In this document: positions 1 through 4,857 of the stretch, piece after piece
Position numbering within the stretch: the first letter of the stretch is position 1
Layout of the letters: each line of letters opens with the position of its first letter
DNA from: a virus
IMG/VR virus record: IMGVR_UViG_3300025769_001066
Span: 1 to 20,725 of that record
Direction: 5' to 3' (one strand)
Length of the DNA stretch: 20,725 nucleotides
Position numbers and translations under genes: made by a program
Notes under the pieces: model-generated
Told to the model about the DNA's origin: nothing
What the model saw: the letters and a program-made list of their open reading frames with translations, nothing else
The model's database searches: none

Positions 1-1
1 A

Positions 2-313
2 TGGACAGGTAAATATTTAATTCATTCTAAAACAGTAATGAATTATATAAAAAACACAAAACAAGACTGGATTAAAAACAAAGAAAAGTTTGAAGAACTA
101 ATTAAAGACAAAGAAATGCCATACAAAATAGAATTTACATTTATAAGAAATAGCAGAAGAAAGTTTGATTATATAAATCCTTGTCAAACAGTTCAAGACT
201 TAATGGTTACATATGATTACATAGAAGATGATAATTGTGATTGTGTAATACCTAGCTTTGGCGAGTATAAATACGACAAAAATGATTCAGGAGTAAAAAT
301 AAAAGTATTATGA
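2..313 (+). CDS. RusA-like Holliday junction resolvase, C-terminal part (truncated by window edge)
   Basis: The reading frame is open from base 2, upstream of the first ATG at 38, so this is probably the C-terminal ~103 residues of a longer gene rather than a 91-aa protein. Counting from that ATG, residues 44-65 carry a RusA-type acidic signature: FDYIN (D44, N47), then D54, then EDDN (D64/D65). This matches the spacing of the Asp residues that bind Mg2+ in RusA. RusA-family enzymes resolve Holliday junctions and other branched DNA, and phages use them in recombination and before packaging. The missing N-terminus should hold the first beta strand (PxxKxR-type region). The stop overlaps the next gene by ATGA, so the two are probably translationally coupled. 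Family assignment is from motif spacing only. Confidence 0.72.
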   Translation, partial: WTGKYLIHSKTVMNYIKNTKQDWIKNKEKFEELIKDKEMPYKIEFTFIRNSRRKFDYINPCQTVQDLMVTYDYIEDDNCDCVIPSFGEYKYDKNDSGVKIKVL

Positions 314-753
314 CAAAAAATCAAGCATTAACAAATTTTCTTTTAGATTATTGCAAAAAAGTTAATATAACAATAGAGCAATTGTATCATAAATCTAGAA
401 GAAGAGAATTAGTAGAACACAGAATGACTTTAGCATTTATTTTAAGAAAATCATTAGGAATGAAATATCAAGAAATAGCTGAAGCTTTAAAAAGAAATCA
501 TGCATCTATTATTTATCAAGTTAAAAATATGGAAAACTTTATATCAGTTTATCCACATATTAAAAGATTACATAATGTAGCAGATGAAACCTTATTAGAG
601 CATAAAGAATATTTGGTTGAATTTTATAATTCTCCAATAAGCTCTCAATTAGAAAGAGAAAAAAAGTTAGTTGAAATACTATTAGATAACAATTATAAAT
701 TAAAATCAAAAATTAAACAATTAAAAAAAGAATTAGATGGCGTTAAAAACTAA
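310..753 (+). CDS. Stand-alone DnaA domain IV-like DNA-binding protein
   Basis: A 147-aa protein. Residues ~15-75 resemble the C-terminal DNA-binding domain of DnaA: a basic helix (SRRRELVEHRM, 29-39), then a helix-turn-helix (QEIAEALKRNHASIIYQVK, 54-72) in which RNHASII takes the place of the canonical GRDHSTV signature. There is no AAA+ ATPase domain. Residues ~110-142 are a charged, probably coiled-coil tail that could mediate self-association. Bacterial DnaA uses this domain to read DnaA boxes. A phage protein carrying only the domain could mark a phage origin, compete with host DnaA or act as a repressor; that part is inference. It starts within an ATGA overlap with the RusA-like gene and overlaps the next gene by 17 bp. 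A perfect DnaA box lies inside its own coding sequence (549-557). Confidence 0.78.
   Translation: MTKNQALTNFLLDYCKKVNITIEQLYHKSRRRELVEHRMTLAFILRKSLGMKYQEIAEALKRNHASIIYQVKNMENFISVYPHIKRLHNVADETLLEHKEYLVEFYNSPISSQLEREKKLVEILLDNNYKLKSKIKQLKKELDGVKN
549..557 (+). promoter_or_regulatory. Perfect DnaA-box sequence TTATCCACA
   Basis: TTATCCACA is identical to the strongest known DnaA-box consensus. It sits inside the gene for the DnaA domain IV-like protein (encoding Val-Tyr-Pro-His). I found no second perfect copy on either strand, only near matches. A single 9-mer like this is expected by chance roughly 0.2-0.3 times in a window of this size and composition, so its position is suggestive only. 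Confidence 0.35.
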
Positions 754-1090
754 AAAAGAAAAAATCAAAATTATGGGTAAAAGCTACAAAGTAGAAAAAC
801 CTATATCAGATACAATGAAAGCAATGTCAGATGCATTAAGATCTCATGAGGTTGCGTTATTAACTTGGGTTCATAAAGATTATACATCTAAAGGTAAATT
901 TGCAAAAGAAGAATTAGATGGCTTTAGAAATAGTTTACATGATTATTGTTTACAGATACCAGAAGCTCAAAATATTCTTAAAAGAATGGATGAAATAGAC
1001 AATCAACTAGAACAAGACAATCAAAATAAAGAAAAGGAAGAAGAGAAAAATCAAAACAAACAAGAGAAAGATACGGGAGCAAAAGAATAA
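737..1090 (+). CDS. Hypothetical protein with acidic/lysine-rich C-terminal tail
   Basis: A 117-aa protein I do not recognise. Residues 1-18 are very basic (MALKTKKEKIKIMGKSYK) and could touch nucleic acid. Residues ~20-80 look helical. Residues 83-117 are a low-complexity Glu/Lys/Gln/Asn run that is probably disordered or coiled-coil. The start overlaps the 3' end of the DnaA-like gene by 17 bp, supporting membership of the same replication operon. It is the last gene before the structured leader at 1091-1195, so the operon may end there. No catalytic motif is visible. Confidence 0.7.
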   Translation: MALKTKKEKIKIMGKSYKVEKPISDTMKAMSDALRSHEVALLTWVHKDYTSKGKFAKEELDGFRNSLHDYCLQIPEAQNILKRMDEIDNQLEQDNQNKEKEEEKNQNKQEKDTGAKE

Positions 1091-1095
1091 TTTAC

Positions 1096-1103
1096 TACTT
1101 TTG
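1096..1103 (+). promoter_or_regulatory. Candidate Bacteroidetes-type -7 box (TAnnTTTG)
   Basis: TACTTTTG matches the TAnnTTTG -7 element recognised by the Bacteroidetes primary sigma factor. It begins six bases after the stop of the preceding gene. Transcription would start around 1109-1111 and produce an ~85-nt leader containing both hairpins before the ATG at 1196. No clear TTTG/TTG -33 element is seen ~19 bp upstream, so the call rests on one half-site and location. The same TTTGTA core recurs in three minus-strand gaps. Confidence 0.38.
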
Positions 1104-1117
1104 TAGAACTTTCTTGT

Positions 1118-1141
1118 CCATGTTCGCATGGTTTTTGTTTT
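1118..1141 (+). terminator. UUCG hairpin followed by U-rich tract (terminator or attenuator)
   Basis: CCATG (1118-1122), loop TTCG (1123-1126) and CATGG (1127-1131) form a perfect 5-bp stem, followed at once by TTTTTGTTTT (1132-1141). This is the layout of an intrinsic terminator. It lies 27 bp after the stop at 1090 and could end the first plus-strand operon. If transcription starts at the box at 1096-1103, it would instead be an attenuator in the leader of the nuclease gene. The stem is short, so efficiency is uncertain. Confidence 0.55.
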
Positions 1142-1192
1142 GATTGCATTGGGGCCCTCCTTCGGGAGGGTCTTAATGTCTCTAAAATCAAA
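1139..1192 (+). promoter_or_regulatory. Long UUCG-capped stem-loop in the leader of the nuclease gene
   Basis: Bases 1147-1160 pair with 1165-1178 without interruption around a TTCG loop (1161-1164): 14 bp, including three G-U pairs (1151/1174, 1152/1173, 1154/1171) and a GC-rich upper stem CCCTCC/GGAGGG. After a small asymmetric internal loop, TTTGATT (1139-1145) pairs with AATCAAA (1186-1192), adding 7 bp. The structure closes three bases before the ATG at 1196, so folding would bury the translation start region. The G/C content of the upper stem stands out from its AT-rich surroundings. The outer stem uses the U-tract of the preceding hairpin. A cis-acting leader is the likeliest role; ligand, protein partner or processing function cannot be read from sequence. 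Confidence 0.65.
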
Positions 1193-1195
1193 CAC

Positions 1196-2005
1196 ATGAA
1201 ATTAATAGAAAATCACAACCTTACGCATGACAGCTACTATCAAGATACAGAATATGTATCTAACAGTATGCTGAATAATCTTACTGGTAAATCACCAGAA
1301 TACTTTAGGTTTGCTATGGACAATCCACAACCTACTACACCAGCTATGAAATTTGGATCAGCATTACACATGAATGTATTGCAACCAGAAGAGTTTGCTA
1401 ATAATTATGTTGTAGCGCCTAAGTTTGATAAACGAACTAAACAAGGTAAAACAGATTATGCAGAATTTATTAAGTCTAATATGTTAAAAACTGTTATTTC
1501 AGAACAAGATTATCATCTTATGAATCAAATGACTGAAAAAATAATGAGAGATAGTGATGCTAAAACATTACTTACTAATGGTATTAAAGAACATATTATT
1601 GCTTGGAATAATGACTTCTGGGATATAAAATGTAGAGGCATGCTAGATGTTTATAATAAAGATGCTAATATTATAATAGATTTAAAGACAACACAAGATA
1701 GCTCTTATTACGGCTTTGCAAGCTCTGTAAGGAAGTTTAAGTACTATAAGCAGGCTGCATTCTATATGGACGCTGTAAAGGCTCAGGAGTTCTATATTGT
1801 AGCTATAGAGAAAAATCCACCATTTAGTATTAATATAATACAGTTGGGAGATAATCTTATAGATATGGGTAGAGATTTGTATAACACAGACCTAGAAATA
1901 TATAAATATTGTCTTGATAATGATTATTGGCCTAGCCAAGGATTTGATTATCTTGACAAAAAATCAGAAAGAACTATACATATAATGAACGAAGATATAT
2001 TATGA
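1196..2005 (+). CDS. RecE/exonuclease VIII-like PD-(D/E)XK nuclease
   Basis: A 269-aa protein resembling the phage PD-(D/E)XK nuclease family (DUF3799 / exodeoxyribonuclease VIII-like). Visible motifs in order: FGSALHMNVLQPEEF at 53-67 (conserved Gly/His helix); GMLDVYNKDANIIIDLKTT at 148-166, with probable metal ligands D151 and D162 and catalytic K164; and YKQAAFYMDA at 184-193, the Q-x3-Y motif downstream of the active site. These enzymes degrade one strand of double-stranded DNA to give 3' overhangs for phage single-strand annealing. No annealing partner (RecT, Erf, Redbeta) is recognisable in the window; the unknown gene at 2201 is a positional candidate only. First gene after the structured leader. 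Its stop overlaps the next start by ATGA. Confidence 0.85.
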   Translation: MKLIENHNLTHDSYYQDTEYVSNSMLNNLTGKSPEYFRFAMDNPQPTTPAMKFGSALHMNVLQPEEFANNYVVAPKFDKRTKQGKTDYAEFIKSNMLKTVISEQDYHLMNQMTEKIMRDSDAKTLLTNGIKEHIIAWNNDFWDIKCRGMLDVYNKDANIIIDLKTTQDSSYYGFASSVRKFKYYKQAAFYMDAVKAQEFYIVAIEKNPPFSINIIQLGDNLIDMGRDLYNTDLEIYKYCLDNDYWPSQGFDYLDKKSERTIHIMNEDIL

Positions 2006-2196
2006 AAATACCAAAAGGAAGAACACCAAAAGGAGCAGTAAAAGCATATGATGCAGAAGGCAATTTTATAGGATTTGTATTTAAGGATTTTTATGACAAA
2101 ATTACTTATGATATTGCAAAAAAAGACAGAAAAGATAGAAAAGAACGTCAAGACAAGGCAATAGAAATGATTATGAACGGGGAAATTAAAGATTAA
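2002..2196 (+). CDS. Small basic hypothetical protein
   Basis: A 64-aa protein of unknown function. The first half is GRTPKGAVKAYDAEGNFIGFVF, which has a beta-hairpin look. The second half is a charged helix rich in Lys, Asp and Arg (KKDRKDRKERQDKAIEMIMNGE). The start lies in an ATGA overlap with the nuclease gene, the main evidence that it is translated. It may be an accessory factor of the recombination genes around it, but nothing in the sequence proves that. Confidence 0.65.
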   Translation: MKIPKGRTPKGAVKAYDAEGNFIGFVFKDFYDKITYDIAKKDRKDRKERQDKAIEMIMNGEIKD

Positions 2197-2200
2197 AAAA

Positions 2201-2593
2201 ATGAAAAATTCAGTAGTATTTGAAGGGGGTATTGATAAAGTTAGTACCTTAGCAGACGGGAGCCTACGTATCTATGTAGGTACTCCTGAGCTGGCACACG
2301 AAACTATGGTTAATCTATTTGGATTAATTAAAAGACCTGGCTATGTATTAATATCAGCTAATCATATTAATCAAGACCAGATAGATGCAGTAGAAAAAGC
2401 AACAACTAACGCAGAGTTTAGTGAAAAAACTCCTAGTCAAAGAATGAGGGGAGTGCTTTATAAGCTATGGGAAAAAACACAGCCTAAAAATCTTAATGGA
2501 GATACAGGCCAAATGGAATATGTAGAATTTGATTTATTCTACAAAAGACAAATGAATAAAATAATTGATCACTTTAAAACTAAATTAGACTAA
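2201..2593 (+). CDS. Conserved-looking phage hypothetical protein in recombination operon
   Basis: A 130-aa protein with no recognisable enzymatic motif. Residues 7-52 (FEGGIDKVSTLADGSLRIYVGTPEL...GYVLISA) look like an alpha/beta domain. Residues 77-94 (TPSQRMRGVLYKLWEKTQ) and 108-129 (VEFDLFYKRQMNKIIDHFKTKL) are amphipathic helices of a style common in small phage replication/recombination proteins. It starts four bases after the preceding stop and shares one base with the following gene (TAATG), so it belongs to the same operon. A role next to the nuclease, for example in single-strand DNA handling, is positional inference. Confidence 0.7.
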   Translation: MKNSVVFEGGIDKVSTLADGSLRIYVGTPELAHETMVNLFGLIKRPGYVLISANHINQDQIDAVEKATTNAEFSEKTPSQRMRGVLYKLWEKTQPKNLNGDTGQMEYVEFDLFYKRQMNKIIDHFKTKLD

Positions 2594-2892
2594 TGACAAA
2601 ACATAATGAGCATTATTGGGAAGTGGGTAGAAATGGATATATTGCAAATACCACTGGAGATAAAAGAATACCATCTTATTATATAGGAAAGTATCATAAA
2701 TACGAAGCTCGCAAAGTAGTAGAAGACTTTGATCTTTCGTATAACTGTGGGACAGCAGTCACATATATTTTGCGTGCAAAACGTAAACATAAATCACCAA
2801 TAGATTGCATTACAAAAGCAATAGCTCATTTAGAATTTGAATTAGAAAGATTAAAACATGAAAGTAAAGAAAGTAAAAAGAAAGACATTTAA
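2593..2892 (+). CDS. DUF3310-family protein
   Basis: A 99-aa protein. Residues ~47-87 match the DUF3310 pattern: NCGTAVTYILRAKRKHKSPIDCITKAIAHLEFELERL corresponds to the family's GNAxKYxxRAxxK...DLxKAxxYLxxE. DUF3310 proteins are common in phages and are sometimes labelled nucleotide kinase-like, but the biochemical role is not settled. The N-terminal half (HYWEVGRNGYIANTTGDKRIPSYYIGKYHKYEARK) is not the usual short PxHY entry and may be a lineage-specific extension. The start shares a base with the previous stop (TAATG), and the Lys-rich tail overlaps the next gene by 35 bp. Confidence 0.75.
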   Translation: MTKHNEHYWEVGRNGYIANTTGDKRIPSYYIGKYHKYEARKVVEDFDLSYNCGTAVTYILRAKRKHKSPIDCITKAIAHLEFELERLKHESKESKKKDI

Positions 2893-3715
2893 AATTAGGC
2901 CTTCTGGTAGGTCAACAGATTTTATATCACCAAGCTTTGGTTATGGTTGCCTCTATAATTGTTCATACTGTTATATGAAGCGCCATATGCCTTTTGGTTT
3001 AGGTGTAGCAACTAATACAGAAGACATACTTACTGAAATAAACTCGCATGCAGCATTTGCACAAATAGAAAAACCTAATCAAACGCATGAAAAATATATT
3101 ACATACGATATAAGCTGCAATGAAGATTTTGCTTTGCACGCTAAACACCATGAGTGGGAAAAAATATTTACATTTTTTAAAAATCACCCTGACATTATGG
3201 GTAGTTTTGCTACTAAATATGTAAATAAAGATTTGTTATATTTTGATCCTAAAGGAAAAATACGTATTAGATTTAGTTTAATACCGCAAAATAAAGCTGA
3301 TTTACACGAACCAAATACATCAAAAATTATAGACAGAATATTAGCTATTGATGCTTTTACATTTGCTGGTTACGATGTGCATGTAAACTTTAGCCCTATA
3401 ATGGTGTATGATGGATGGCTAAATGATTATTTTGAATTATTTAGATTAATGGATAAGTATATAGAAATTAAAGAAAATGTTTTATCAGAATGTATATTTC
3501 TTACACACAACATAGAAAGACATACTTTAAATCTTAAAAACAATCCAAAAACAGAAATAGATTTATGGGTTCCTAATATACAAGAAACTAAAATATCAGA
3601 ATATGGATGTGAAAATATTAGATATAATTACAAGTTAAAACGTGAATACATTAAACAATTTAAAGACTTACATGATAAGGTAATACCTTGGAATAAAATT
3701 AGATATATATTTTAA
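2858..3715 (+). CDS. Spore photoproduct lyase-like radical SAM enzyme
   Basis: A 285-aa protein. Residues 28-40 hold the radical SAM motif C31-x3-C35-x2-C38 (GYGCLYNCSYCYM), which binds a [4Fe-4S] cluster to cleave S-adenosylmethionine. The rest follows spore photoproduct lyase (SplB): C87 in DISCNED aligns with the H-donor Cys of SPL (C141 in B. subtilis, in a CTSD context); FATKY...KIRIRFSLI (117-142) and EPNTSKIIDRI (151-161) match conserved blocks; HVNFSPIMVYDGW (175-187) matches the 'APIYIHEGW' region. Y37 and Y39 flank C38 as the radical-relay tyrosines do in SPL. SPL reverses a UV-induced thymine dimer. The N-terminus is shorter than in Bacillus. The 35-bp overlap with the upstream gene makes the start at 2858 plausible. 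The substrate is unproven. Confidence 0.85.
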   Translation: MKVKKVKRKTFKIRPSGRSTDFISPSFGYGCLYNCSYCYMKRHMPFGLGVATNTEDILTEINSHAAFAQIEKPNQTHEKYITYDISCNEDFALHAKHHEWEKIFTFFKNHPDIMGSFATKYVNKDLLYFDPKGKIRIRFSLIPQNKADLHEPNTSKIIDRILAIDAFTFAGYDVHVNFSPIMVYDGWLNDYFELFRLMDKYIEIKENVLSECIFLTHNIERHTLNLKNNPKTEIDLWVPNIQETKISEYGCENIRYNYKLKREYIKQFKDLHDKVIPWNKIRYIF

Positions 3716-3716
3716 A

Positions 3717-3881
3717 ATGGCAATAATTATATTAATATTTATTATATTAGCAACTATCTGTTTGTGTGCACATGCATATAAATCAAGTTTAGAAATGCAA
3801 GAAAATAACATAATTAAAAATATGGAAGAATATGAGCAAAAAGAAAAAGCTAAACAGCAAGAATCCAAAATATTGGAGTAA
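3717..3881 (+). CDS. Small single-pass membrane protein (54 aa)
   Basis: A short frame starting two bases after the stop of the radical SAM gene. The product begins MAIIILIFIILATICLCAHA, a strong hydrophobic segment (residues 2-18) that is a transmembrane anchor or uncleaved signal. A hydrophilic Glu/Lys/Gln-rich helix follows to residue 54 (NMEEYEQKEKAKQQESKILE). Layout and exact junction with both neighbours (it overlaps the next frame by 50 bp) support a real gene. Small membrane-anchored helical proteins in early phage operons often affect host functions, but no specific role can be assigned. Confidence 0.6.
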   Translation: MAIIILIFIILATICLCAHAYKSSLEMQENNIIKNMEEYEQKEKAKQQESKILE

Positions 3882-3972
3882 AGAACAATTAAACCAAAAG
3901 GTTGTAAAAAGAAAAGAACTTGCTTGTACAACATCTAACGGATGTAAGATTTATAAGGTTTGGTATGAATAA
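3832..3972 (+). CDS. Small basic protein (46 aa)
   Basis: A 46-codon frame beginning inside the preceding mini-gene. The product starts MSKKKKLNSKNPKYWSKEQL and is strongly cationic, then has two Cys residues (C32, C38) in ACTTSNGCKIYKVWYE. The Cys pair could bind metal or form a disulfide. It overlaps upstream by 50 bp and downstream by 8 bp. Such nested overlaps fit this compact operon, but a 46-codon frame could also arise by chance in AT-rich DNA. No homologue recognised. Confidence 0.5.
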   Translation: MSKKKKLNSKNPKYWSKEQLNQKVVKRKELACTTSNGCKIYKVWYE

Positions 3973-4171
3973 TATAGAATATACAATTATGACAATAATT
4001 ACAATAAGTTTAGCAATAGGTTTTATTATAGGATTTGCAACAGCTTTTATAATAAAAATAAAAGAATGTAAAGAACTAGAAAAAGAAATGGATAAATTTA
4101 GAGATTTATATTTTAATGAACTAGATAAATGGAGGGATAAATACACTGAAGATGATTATGAAGCGTATTAA
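3965..4171 (+). CDS. Small single-pass membrane protein with coiled-coil tail (68 aa)
   Basis: An in-frame ATG at 3920 would add 15 residues, but the start at 3965 is preferred because it overlaps the preceding mini-gene by only 8 bp and puts the membrane segment near the N-terminus. From this start, residues ~7-31 (TIMTIITISLAIGFIIGFATAFIIK) form a transmembrane helix, followed by a charged coiled-coil (KECKELEKEMDKFRDLYFNELDKW). Same anchor-plus-helix layout as the 54-aa protein at 3717, without clear sequence identity. The two may form a pair, which is speculative. Confidence 0.6.
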   Translation: MNNIEYTIMTIITISLAIGFIIGFATAFIIKIKECKELEKEMDKFRDLYFNELDKWRDKYTEDDYEAY

Positions 4172-4289
4172 ATATATCTTACATAGATTAGGGTTTCATA
4201 ATAAAAATTGTAGAAGAAGAGTCTATACTACAGAGCAAGATTATTTATGTTTAATAACGGGCAACACCCATAAAAAATTTGAACTATGA
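4152..4289 (+). CDS. Small basic protein (43-45 aa)
   Basis: A short frame that overlaps the preceding gene by 20 bp (14 bp if the second ATG at 4158 is used) and ends in an ATGA overlap with the GroES-like gene. The product MIMKRIKYILHRLGFHNKNCRRRVYTTEQDYLCLITGNTH... is basic with two Cys. The ATGA junction is good evidence for translation, and coupling would tie its expression to the co-chaperonin. No homologue recognised. Confidence 0.55.
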   Translation: MIMKRIKYILHRLGFHNKNCRRRVYTTEQDYLCLITGNTHKKFEL

Positions 4290-4546
4290 TACAAATGATA
4301 AACAACAAAGTTTTAATAACGCCAGAAACTGTAAAGGAGACAACAGAGTCAGGAATAATATTATCTAAAGCAGAAGCAGAAATTCCTAATACAGGAACAG
4401 TTGTTTCTGTTGGTAATAAAGTTAAAGAATTAAAAGAAGGAGATTATGTTATATATCAACCCATGCATGCTATGAAAATTAATCATGAAGATGTTGATTA
4501 CTTAATGTTTCCTGAGTCAAGTATAATAGCTAAAATAAATAAATAA
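4286..4546 (+). CDS. GroES-like co-chaperonin (Cpn10)
   Basis: An 86-aa protein, slightly shorter than bacterial GroES (~97 aa), covering the Cpn10 fold. Residues 6-13 (NNKVLITP) are the first strand. Residues 16-30 (VKETTESGIILSKAE) are the mobile loop, with GIIL in place of the GroEL-binding GIVL. GTVVSVG (37-43) and EGDYVIY (51-57) are the conserved core strands, and PESSIIAKI (76-84) is the C-terminal strand. GroES caps GroEL during folding. Phage versions such as T4 gp31 alter the GroEL cage to suit phage proteins. No GroEL partner lies in the window, so it would work with host GroEL. The start overlaps the upstream mini-gene; an internal Met4 is an alternative. Confidence 0.87.
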   Translation: MIQMINNKVLITPETVKETTESGIILSKAEAEIPNTGTVVSVGNKVKELKEGDYVIYQPMHAMKINHEDVDYLMFPESSIIAKINK

Positions 4547-4547
4547 T

Positions 4548-4766
4548 ATGAGATTTTTAACGCATTTAAAAAAAACCGCACACGAAGAAGACACAAGATG
4601 GATTGTTAAATACGATTCTAAAAATTTAGTTAGAGAGGTTAAGCAAATTTATAAACCATCTGAGTATTATGCCTTAAACCTACACAAAGGCAAAAACGCT
4701 AGACCTTTACATAATAAAAATGTTTTAATTAAAATATTAGAAGATGACAAAACAAAACGAAATTAG
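4548..4766 (+). CDS. Small hypothetical protein after the co-chaperonin
   Basis: A 72-aa basic protein (MRFLTHLKKTAHEEDTRWIVKYDSKNLVREVKQIYKPSEYYALNLHKG...) with no recognised family. It starts one base after the stop of the GroES-like gene and overlaps the next mini-gene by 23 bp, so it fits the operon. Alternating hydrophobic residues in WIVKYDSKNLVREVKQI suggest a small beta/alpha fold. Confidence 0.6.
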   Translation: MRFLTHLKKTAHEEDTRWIVKYDSKNLVREVKQIYKPSEYYALNLHKGKNARPLHNKNVLIKILEDDKTKRN

Positions 4767-4857
4767 AAAGTGGGTTAAATATAGAACTAGATTAGCTAAA
4801 TGGCTAAAACGAGTAGATAAGCATATAGAAAAACTTAAAGGGTTACGTTATAGTTAA
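4744..4857 (+). CDS. Basic amphipathic helical peptide (37 aa), overlapping the opposing gene
   Basis: A 37-codon frame whose product MTKQNEIRKWVKYRTRLAKWLKRVDKHIEK... is almost entirely a cationic amphipathic helix with two Trp residues. It starts 23 bp before the end of the upstream gene, and its last 23 bp overlap the 3' end of the convergent metallophosphoesterase gene. Position and coupling favour a real gene, but its size leaves doubt. Confidence 0.45.
   Translation: MTKQNEIRKWVKYRTRLAKWLKRVDKHIEKLKGLRYS

Noticed and set aside
1007-1195. A 62-codon minus-strand frame across the end of the 117-aa gene and the leader
   Set aside because: It is antisense to a better-supported gene, runs through both hairpins and encodes an artificial Phe/Leu/Ile run (complement of the Lys/Glu tail).
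3920-3964. Upstream ATG giving a 15-residue extension of the 68-aa membrane protein
   Set aside because: The extension would overlap the 46-aa frame by 53 bp and put polar residues before the TM segment; the ATG at 3965 gives a compact 8-bp overlap.
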